This document shows, in pieces, positions 57,240 through 64,000 of a stretch of DNA of 64,000 bases. The position numbers and the translations under genes were made by a program. This stretch comes from Larimichthys crocea. Lineage: Eukaryota; Chordata; Actinopteri; Sciaenidae. Position 1 is the first letter of the stretch. Every line of letters starts with the position of its first letter. Under the pieces are notes generated by a model, which ran no database searches, had not been told where the DNA came from, and saw only the letters and a program-made list of their open reading frames with translations. The stretch lies in assembly GCF_000972845.2 (NCBI RefSeq), contig NC_040016.1, positions 23,641,923 through 23,705,922 on the forward strand, written 5' to 3'.

Positions 57240-58955
57240 GTGAAAAAGTAAGTGATAAAAATGGAGGTGATGAAATGTGAATCAGTTAAAAAGTGGAGTG
57301 ATAAATGATCGAGTGAGTTGATTAATTTAAAAAGGATTTGATTAAAACAGTGATATGAGGAAAAACACTGCTATGTTTCATCATTTCCCCCATCATTTAG
57401 CATTCACAACACAAAATTACATTTATCATTTAATGAAAGCGGCCTCAAAGGTGAGTGATGGTCACTTGTTTGATGAACTTGAAAGAAAAACACAGACACA
57501 ACCAGTCCCCATGCCGCATCAGTGTTTGGAGTAGTTTGATCTAAAGTGGGTGGGTGTGCGTTTTTTAATGACATGTTGGTGAGGAGAAACAAATTTCCTT
57601 ACCGTGAATAATGAGTAGTTTGTTCTAAACTTTTTTTATCATACAGTACAATGAATACTATAGCACCATGCAACCAGACAGGCCCAGTCTGGCCTGGTCT
57701 GTCCACATTTTGATTTAGACATCGGGGTCATTGGTTTCTTCTGCAGCTGCGTCAATATAATAGCCTAAATGGGGAACAGAATTTCTGAGTCATGTCACAA
57801 AAGGGGCAATTTAACAAACAGTTTAAAATGTGCTATTATTTAGTACGCCCTCCCTTCGTTTTGTCTTGACTCAAAGCACATCCCTCTACGAGAATTAGAA
57901 TTTTAAAATATCTGCTTTCCAAAAGGCCTCTCTGCAAAGTCTGTTGCAATGTACAGCAAGCAGTCATGCTGCAATAGAAAAATACTATGTCAGTAGAAAA
58001 GACCTAACTCCATACAGAGTCGCACATGACAGCCATCATGAGACACATTAACACTGCTATTAATTTAGAAAGAGTTAAATAGACAAGGGTGATTTTTGGA
58101 TCTGCCTAGATGGGTGAAAGATAGCACTATACATGAGCAGCTGCAAAGTTTATGAAGCTTTTTATATCAGTTGTAAATTAATTGCCATGCAAGTGAAAAA
58201 GAGCCTTTCATTATCAGACAATCCCCAATAAGAGACTTCTGTCATATAAAAGTAACCATTTGTCAGCCTCAGCATGAGAGCTTGATAGCAGTGGATAGAT
58301 GTATTGATGAATTGTCATCCAGATGTGTGAGAGGAGAAGTCAGACAGGAATGATCCAGCATCTGCGCTACAACAGACTGACACGCTGTTAAAATGTCTCC
58401 CTGCTGAAAGAATCACGATCCGCCCAGTCAAATCTCTGTCTCACAGCACTCTCTCTGAAGGAGGATCATTATTCTGATACAACAAAAGATTTTAACACCT
58501 CTGAAGCTTTATGGTGGCTATATTTTTGATTTTTCCACAAGTTAAAAATATTACTTTCAGACCTTGCTAGCACTGAGGCATATCCATGGTGATGTTGGTG
58601 TGTCACTTGCTCAAGAACAGGATCTCTTGACAGCTACTGGACACATTCCCATAAAATTTGTCATTTATAGTCCCTAGAATATTCCTATTAATACTGGTGA
58701 CCACCCAGTAGTGCCAGTAGTGTTATGGAATTTTCTATCCTTAGGTTACACGAGGTCACGTGTGGGCCTTGAGGTCCTCGGCAGTAATAATTTAAATAAT
58801 TATTAATTGTTTGTCTTTGACTAGGTGTCCAGGGTCGAAGAGACCTATTGCTGCCTTACTAGACATAATAGATAGCTGGCCGTTGACGTTCCAATCTGTG
58901 TAAACAGACATCTGTGTCTCCAGACTAGAATATGCTGACAGTAATACTAACATGG
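57240..58955. other. No gene recognised
   Basis: No domains, RNA genes or element ends. The segment at about 58020-58330 has mixed composition without repeat character and could include non-coding conserved DNA, but that cannot be judged here. Confidence 0.45.
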
Positions 58956-58959
58956 GTAA

Positions 58960-59003
58960 CAGCGCCGGTCCTGGCCACATTTGCGCCCTGGGCGCCCTGG
59001 GCG
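58960..59003 (-). repeat. Lone end of the GC-rich MITE
   Basis: 'cagcgccggtcctggccaca' followed by 'tttgcgccctgggcg' matches the right end of the 55089-55400 MITE, read on the other strand. The rest of the element is missing. Confidence 0.85.
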
Positions 59004-59429
59004 AAAGCGTCAATAAATAATACAGCATAAAACATCAGAGGCTCCTGAACACTTTCTTTCGTCCTGACCTCACCATTGACCCCCACTCGGCACAGAGAGG
59101 TCCACATGAGAGTTAGACATTTTCAGGGGAGTTTAAAAGTACTCCTTCGTTTAAATCAAGATCGGATCATCTGCTCTGTGTCCTGTGGGGAAACGTTGAT
59201 GCTAATTGTGTGTACACTGGGGGAGAAAACTTATTGAGTTTTCGTCCTTTTACCTCAGATCACCACTGCTGTGAAAAATTGAGTAGACAGACCTTTGATG
59301 CTGCTGTACTGTGGATTGAAATCTGTTTGTCTGTATGTGTAAAGTCTTATTGCACAAGCGAAAATAGGTAACAATCTGTCCAAAACAGTAGACAAATCTG
59401 AAAACATGCAAACTGACTCAGCAAAAGCT

Positions 59430-59880
59430 ACACTGAACAAAAATATAAACGCAACACTTTTGTTTTTTCTCTAATTTTTCCTTAGCTGAACTCAAAGATC
59501 TATTCTATATACACAAAACAACCATTTCTCTCAAATATTGTTCACAAATCTGTGTAAATCTGTGATAGGGAGCACTTCTCCTTTGCCGAGATAATCCATC
59601 CCACCTCACAGGTGTGCCTTAGGCTGGCCACAATAAAAGGCCACTCTAAAATGTGTTTCATCACAAATGGCACAGATGTCGCAAGTTTTGAGGGAGCATG
59701 CAATTGGCATGCTGACAGCAGGAATGTCCACCAGAGCTGTTGCCCGTGAATTGAATGTTCATTTCTGTACCATAAGCCGTCTCCAAAGGCGATTCAAAGA
59801 ATTTGGCAGTACATCCAACTGGCCTCACAACTGCACACCACGTGTAACCACACCAGCCCAGGACCTCCACACTACACACT
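59430..59880 (+). mobile_element. Truncated Tc1-like transposon (5' end)
   Basis: After a TA target dinucleotide (59430) the terminus reads CACTGAACAAAAATATAAAC and then 'gcaacactttt', a familiar fish Tc1-type end. The 5' leader ('cacctcacaggtgtgcctta') leads into the transposase start. The element breaks off at about 59880 and no right terminus is found downstream. Confidence 0.85.
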
Positions 59881-59921
59881 TTGATTTGATTCTGAAACTG
59901 AAGATATTCTTTTACCTGTAA
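59667..59921 (+). pseudogene. Tc1-like transposase N-terminus
   Basis: The ATG at 59667 opens an 84-codon frame. Residues 1-70 form the paired-like helix-turn-helix DNA-binding region: REHAIGMLTAGMSTRAVARE, LNVHFCTISRLQRRFKEFGS, then RVTTPAQD, which is typical of Tc1-like transposases. After about residue 69 the sequence changes to unrelated 'THFDLILKLKIFFYL' and stops. The second HTH and the DDE catalytic domain are absent, so it cannot be active. Confidence 0.85.
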
Positions 59922-61380
59922 AAGAGGGGAAAATAGTTAACTCTGGATAAAAATAGCAGATTTAAAATAGGTTTAACTTACCTGTTTGAATAATTATTAA
60001 AAGACCAGTCACATTTAATAAAAAATAGGCTGATTAAAGTAGATCAAAAATAGTTCACTTTTACCATACTTACCTCATTATTAAGACCTGCAGGGTATTC
60101 TGTTTTGTGTTTTGTGTACTGAGTTTTATATGTTTGCATATTATCAGTAAATTGCCGGCCTCTACATTTAAAGCTACGGTCTCTGGTGTAATTATTTTTG
60201 CTCCCCACTCCTTAGAGCCTAGAACTGGTCCAGTGGCGCAGTAAGTGGTGTGATACTGGTGCTTCAGTCAACCTGTCATTGATAAGCAGTATGCTACAAC
60301 AACACACACAAACACACACACACACACACATCTGACCAGGCATCACAGTTTAAGGTGATGTTTTCTCCACAAACACCAGCTGGAATTGTCAGTAGACTGA
60401 AAGGATGGGATTTCCTGTTTCCGTTTACTTCTCTTCTATGTGAATGGATGAATGGCATGTGGCTGTATGAGGGAACATTTGAGAAAGAAAAGCTGCAAAT
60501 GGCTGATAAATGTTAACCCTAATCGTGGAAATCCATCCTGGGATTCCAGATGCATCCAAGAATGTATGCAAGTGTGGTTGACTGTGGCCTGTAAAAAGAT
60601 GTGGGGTGACAAAAGCTGTTTGAATCCAGTAACTTAAAAAGGTAATTGATCTAAGTGCCAAATGTGTCAATGCCTGTCATGCCTGTACTAGAAGCTAAGA
60701 GCTTTAAAAATGATTAAGATAAAACAAAGGTATGTTGATGATTTGGAGAAATGTACAAAAACTACGATGTATGGCTGGGCAAAGCGCCAAGCTAAGATTC
60801 CCTTTCCACGATCTGCTGAACATTTTAGCTAAAGTCGATGTAACACTGCTAGAACAAAAAAAGTAGAAAAGTGCTCTCTGTCTGTCCACAGCTGTCAAGT
60901 ACAAATCCCTTTTTGCAATGTTGACATAGCTGAGCAGGTGAGGTCATCACGAGCAACAAATTATGAAGAATTTCTCCTTCTAACAGCTACAGTAGTGAAT
61001 TAGAAAGGAAAGGAAGAGTTAGAAGGAGAAGGAGCCAGACCCAGAGAGGAGGAGCCTTACACAGACCTTAGTGATGAGGAAGTGCAGATTGTAAAGCCAA
61101 AACAAAACAACATCTCTGTTCTTCCTCTTCAAGGATTATACTGTTAAAGATAGCTCTGTTCAACTTAATTTAAAAAGTAACCTTTTTACTTAAATTGTCA
61201 TAGGATATAGGTTATTTCTACTGCAAAGAAAAAAAATTTCAAGTGTTTTGTAACAATCTTCACTAGTTTGGTGTAGTACAATCTTCATCAAACTTGTTTA
61301 ACACGTTTCAAACTTGATTAATACGTTTCACACACTTTAAATCAACTCAGAATAAACTCCAATCATGGTGCTCATTTTGC
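59922..61380. other. No gene recognised; (CA)n run inside
   Basis: A CA microsatellite occupies about 60301-60330. Other DNA here is AT-rich without recognisable domains. Confidence 0.5.
60301..60330. repeat. (CA)n microsatellite
   Basis: A CA run with one AA interruption near its left end. Confidence 0.9.
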
Positions 61381-61995
61381 AACCCGTTCTCATTCCCAAC
61401 GCGTAAAATACCAACGCTTTGTCACGCCCCTTGACGTCTGATACCGACGTAAAAGGTACCCTTCCGCGTCTGTATGAAACGCTCTGGGTTGTCAGTTGAC
61501 TCCAGTATAATCCGTTTGCGCTGGTAAGAGACGCTCAGAGCAGAGCTCCAGCCGTCCATTCACTCCAATAATAATAATCTGACTACAGCGATACATGACG
61601 CTGCAAGCTACAATCTGATTGGACAACCGAGGACCCTCTGCCCGGAACTGTTTTTCTTACTATGTCAAGGATTTCTTTTATTGATATCATCAACGTTTCT
61701 CAGCACAAACACGCCAAAGTGTCACTGATAATTCAACAATAAGATAGCTTCATGTTGTGGCCCTCAGTATGTTTTTTTTCTCTTTCTAGCCTGAGAAATA
61801 AACTTTCATTCGTATGTTTTGGATAGCGGAAAGGCCTACACTACCCATAAAGCTCGACCACCGACGATTTATGACGCCCCTTCACCTCTGATACGTAATA
61901 CGTAATGCATCTTGGGAGTCGTAGTAAACGTATGTTTCAAGTCAGGGTCCTTCGACGAGAATTTCTCATCGTGACACGAGCCAGATCCCAGCCAA
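61381..61995 (+). promoter_or_regulatory. CpG-rich promoter-like stretch and possible 5' exon
   Basis: CpG words are frequent (aacgcgtaaaataccaacg, tcacgccccttgacgtctg, ataccgacgtaa, ttccgcgtctg). 'Gacgcccctt.acctctgatac' occurs twice in similar form (61424-61445 and 61873-61895), so part of it may be duplicated. A plus-strand donor, CCAA|GTAAGT, lies at 61996. Together with the acceptor at 62451 this suggests a first, untranslated exon ending at 61995. Confidence 0.45.
61905..61925 (-). promoter_or_regulatory. ZNF143/THAP11-type motif
   Basis: Read on the minus strand: ACTACGACTCCCAAGATGCA, close to the ACTAC...TCCCA...ATGC consensus. It lies 70 bp upstream of the plus-strand donor at 61996 and inside the CpG-rich stretch. 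Confidence 0.5.
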
Positions 61996-62451
61996 GTAAG
62001 TTGTGATAAACTCTGCGGGTAATTTGCATGTTGACAGAACTATTAATCAGTTATAAAATATTTTGAGAGAGCAGTCTGTGTACCAAGAGAACTACCTCTG
62101 CAACAGTTTGTTTTTTTTTCTTTTGTAATGTATTCACATGTGAAAGACACTAGCTAACGTTAGTACTAGTTTATATTAGCATTGTAGTTTTAAAGCAGTC
62201 TTTAACAGGGGAGAGCATGGCCCGGCCACCTTAAAGCAATACAAATATTCAGATTTACTAAGCAGTAAATTTGTATTTTAATGAGGTCAATAACTACTAT
62301 TTTGTACATGAATTATAGTCACCAATGCTGACATTTTTACACACATAATTACCTGTTATATTTGTTATTTCTTTGCTCAGAAATTCATTTTGTAATCATC
62401 TCACAAAAGCAGACCTGAAATAATCCCTACATGTTTTATTTTCATTTGCAG

Positions 62452-62663
62452 AAATGACAAAGCCAAAAACGAAAGTTTCTTTCTGCCAGGCTTCAAACAC
62501 ACTCAACAGGAAGACCTGCATTGGATGCCTGGGCAGCCTGGGAATAAAGGTGAACTTAAAACAAAAACAAGAAGACCTAAAAAATGGAAAATGGGCTGCA
62601 TCAGTAAAAAACAGAAATTTCAGCAGGGTTCTTAATTCTGCCTTAGTCTTAGTTCTGATTTAA
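62452..62663 (+). CDS. Candidate exon of a small Cys-containing protein, family seen repeatedly in fish
   Basis: A good acceptor (ttttattttcatttgcag, ending 62451) precedes an ATG at 62454. The 69-residue frame starts MTKPKTKVSFCQASNTLNRK followed by TCIGCLGSL, where C-x10-C-x2-C resembles a partly lost zinc knuckle. A basic helix then follows (KVNLKQKQEDLKNGKWAASV) and KNRNFSRVLNSALVLV. I have seen similar 'WA.SV.KNRN.SRVL.SA..LV' proteins multiplied in teleost genomes, sometimes within mobile DNA, but I cannot name the family. The stop (62661-62663) comes where relatives seem to continue, so this is probably a truncated copy. The upstream intron would be 61996-62451. Confidence 0.5.
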
Positions 62664-63310
62664 CAAGGGGTTGGCCTACCAGACAATTATATATTCATCA
62701 CAGTTGTCAATGTTTCTTTGTAAATCATGAAGTAAAAACTAACAAGACATATACAAGGTATATACACATAAAATATTTATTTATAAAAGAGCTTAATAAA
62801 AAAGGTATTCACATCACAATAAAAAAGGTATTCACATCAGAATAGCATCATCACACTAAAGCCATCAAACTAGAAAAAACTCAGCTATTTAACTTCAACT
62901 ACTTCTGATTTGTATTTTAATGACCATTAACTCAAAGAGACAACATTTCAAGAGGGATTGTGACCAGAAATTTACAAGTTTGGTCACCATAATTCCTTTA
63001 TAACTATCTATGACAACATAACAACAAAGATGTGAAGCTTAAAAGTTTGTTATGCATCAATTTGATTACATAAAACTTCACTTGTTCGTGATTTGTCAAT
63101 CCCTGAGATACATTTCCGGCCATTCTTAACCTTGTATCAGATCAAAGCTAAGAAAAAACTGATTTAACATTATTTATGTTGTTGCACCTCTGGAGTTGGT
63201 GTTAATCGGCCTGGCCTATACATGCCTACACTGTAAACAACTCCCCTGTAATGATAATCTGTCAAACCAGAATGGCTGCATAGATTTTTCTTGATATAGA
63301 TAGATGACTT
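62664..63310. other. No gene recognised
   Basis: AT-rich DNA containing a short direct repeat 'aaaaaggtattcacatca' (about 62799 and 62823). No domains. Confidence 0.5.
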
Positions 63311-63319
63311 ATTTTATCC

Positions 63320-64000
63320 CCTCCTGGAGCTGCCACCTTACCGCGGTGGAGGGGTTTGCGTGTTCCAATGATCCTAGGAGCTATGTTGTCGGGGGCTTTA
63401 TGCCCCTGGTAGAGTCACCCAAGGCAAACAGGTCCTAGGTGAGGGTCCAGACAAAGCGCAGCTCAACATCTCCTGATGAAAATGACAACGGATGGAACCA
63501 AGTTTCCCTTGCCCGGACGCGGGTCACCAGGGCCCCCCCCTGGAGCCAGGCCTGGGGGTGGGGCTCGTTGGCGAGCGCCTGGTGGTCGGGTCCTTACCCA
63601 TGGGGCCCGGCCGGGCACAGCCCGAAAAGGCGACATGGGCCCCCCTTCCCATAGGCCCACCACCCATGGGAGGGGTCTCAGGGGGGAGAAGGTGCGAAGA
63701 GAGATGGGCGGCAGTCGGAGGCGGGGACCCTGGCGGTCCGACCCCCGGTTGCAGAAGCTGGCTCTGGGGACGTGGAATGTCACCTCTCTGGCGGGGAAGG
63801 AGCCTGAGCTGGTGCACGAGGTTGAGAGGTACCGGCTAGATATAGTCGGGCTCGCCTCGACGCACAGCGTGGGTTCCGGAACCAGTTTCCTTGAGAGGGG
63901 CTGGACGCTCTACCACTCTGGAGTTGCCCGCGGCGAGAGGCGCAGAGCGGGGGTGGGACTGCTTGTTTCCCCCCGGCTCGGCGCCTGTACGTTGGGGTTC
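63320..64000 (+). mobile_element. 5' part of a LINE (I/Nimb-like), continuing past the window edge
   Basis: GC-rich sequence starts abruptly near 63320 with 'cctcctggagctgccacctt' and 'accgcggtggagg', followed by 'gggggctttatgcccctggt'. I recognise this as the 5' leader of a common fish LINE. It leads into an endonuclease frame that stays open to the end of the window. The clade (I/Nimb) is from memory and unverified. Confidence 0.75.
63704..64000 (+). CDS. LINE ORF2 start: APE-type endonuclease (partial, runs off the window)
   Basis: The ATG at 63704 gives an open frame of 99 codons to the window end. After about 19 residues comes QKLALGTWNVTSLAGKEPEL, then EVERYRLDIVGLASTHS, and further GERRRAGVGLLVSPRLG. 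These are the first strands of a LINE apurinic endonuclease: the N in TWN is the first catalytic-site residue, and R-x-D-I-V-G-L-x-x-T-H/E holds the second (here ASTHS, as in many fish copies). No stop or frameshift is seen. The open frame makes this one of the younger-looking element pieces here. The true start could lie elsewhere, since the upstream GC-rich leader is also open in other frames. Confidence 0.75.
   Translation, partial: MGGSRRRGPWRSDPRLQKLALGTWNVTSLAGKEPELVHEVERYRLDIVGLASTHSVGSGTSFLERGWTLYHSGVARGERRRAGVGLLVSPRLGACTLGF

Noticed and set aside
63463..63817. Minus-strand and alternative plus-strand frames in the GC-rich LINE leader
   Set aside because: GC-driven open frames; only the 63704 plus frame carries endonuclease motifs.

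Overview
The window looks like teleost fish nuclear DNA, probably from a percomorph. It is AT-rich and shows almost no open coding potential. It is packed with fish-type repeats: hAT transposons carrying BED zinc fingers, a Tc1-like element, L2/Rex-type and I/Nimb-type LINE pieces, tRNA-derived SINEs, and a CACTA-type transposon whose second gene resembles fish proteins annotated as SAMD3-like. Two N gaps (34961-35030 and 35227-35236) show that this is scaffolded assembly. No complete host gene is visible. Three spots could be short host or element exons: a 73-nt minus-strand exon at 13314-13386, a possible first exon at 56311-56334 (minus) beside a ZNF143-like promoter motif, and a spliced-looking exon at 62452-62663 (plus).

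Layout. 1-2.9 kb: nothing clear. 2.9-5.2 kb: a hAT element with a perfect 8-bp target duplication and an internally deleted transposase. 9.76-10.68 kb: a second, shorter BED/hAT element. 11-14 kb: Tc1, LINE and SINE scraps plus the candidate exon. 16.7-21 kb: a possible hAT remnant and an AT-rich CACTA-like non-autonomous element. 24.9-26.6 kb: a decayed LINE and a common fish interspersed repeat. 26.9-43.2 kb: two arms of about 7.8 kb in inverted orientation around the N gaps, followed by a third, direct copy of the 217-bp inner end. This pattern suggests a haplotype or scaffolding artefact, although a real inverted duplication cannot be excluded. 44.26-45.35 kb: another BED/hAT remnant. 45.37-46.18 kb: a hAT MITE with a perfect target duplication that contains an antisense piece of 28S rRNA expansion segment D2.

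46.22-53.63 kb is the most interesting part. A CACTA-type transposon (46835-53316) sits inside an older element with long inverted repeats. The CACTA element carries two genes head to tail: a C2H2-finger/Tnp2-like transposase, then a SAMD3-like protein. The transposase would act at the element ends. The role of the second protein is unknown, but its position between the same inverted repeats suggests it belongs to the element and is not a host gene. Both genes are broken by frameshifts.

53.8-64 kb: the 3' end of a LINE, a GC-rich 312-bp MITE with a perfect 8-bp duplication (plus a lone end of the same family at 58.96 kb), two CpG-rich promoter-like stretches with ZNF143-like motifs, a truncated Tc1 element, and at the right edge the start of a LINE whose endonuclease frame is still open where the window ends.
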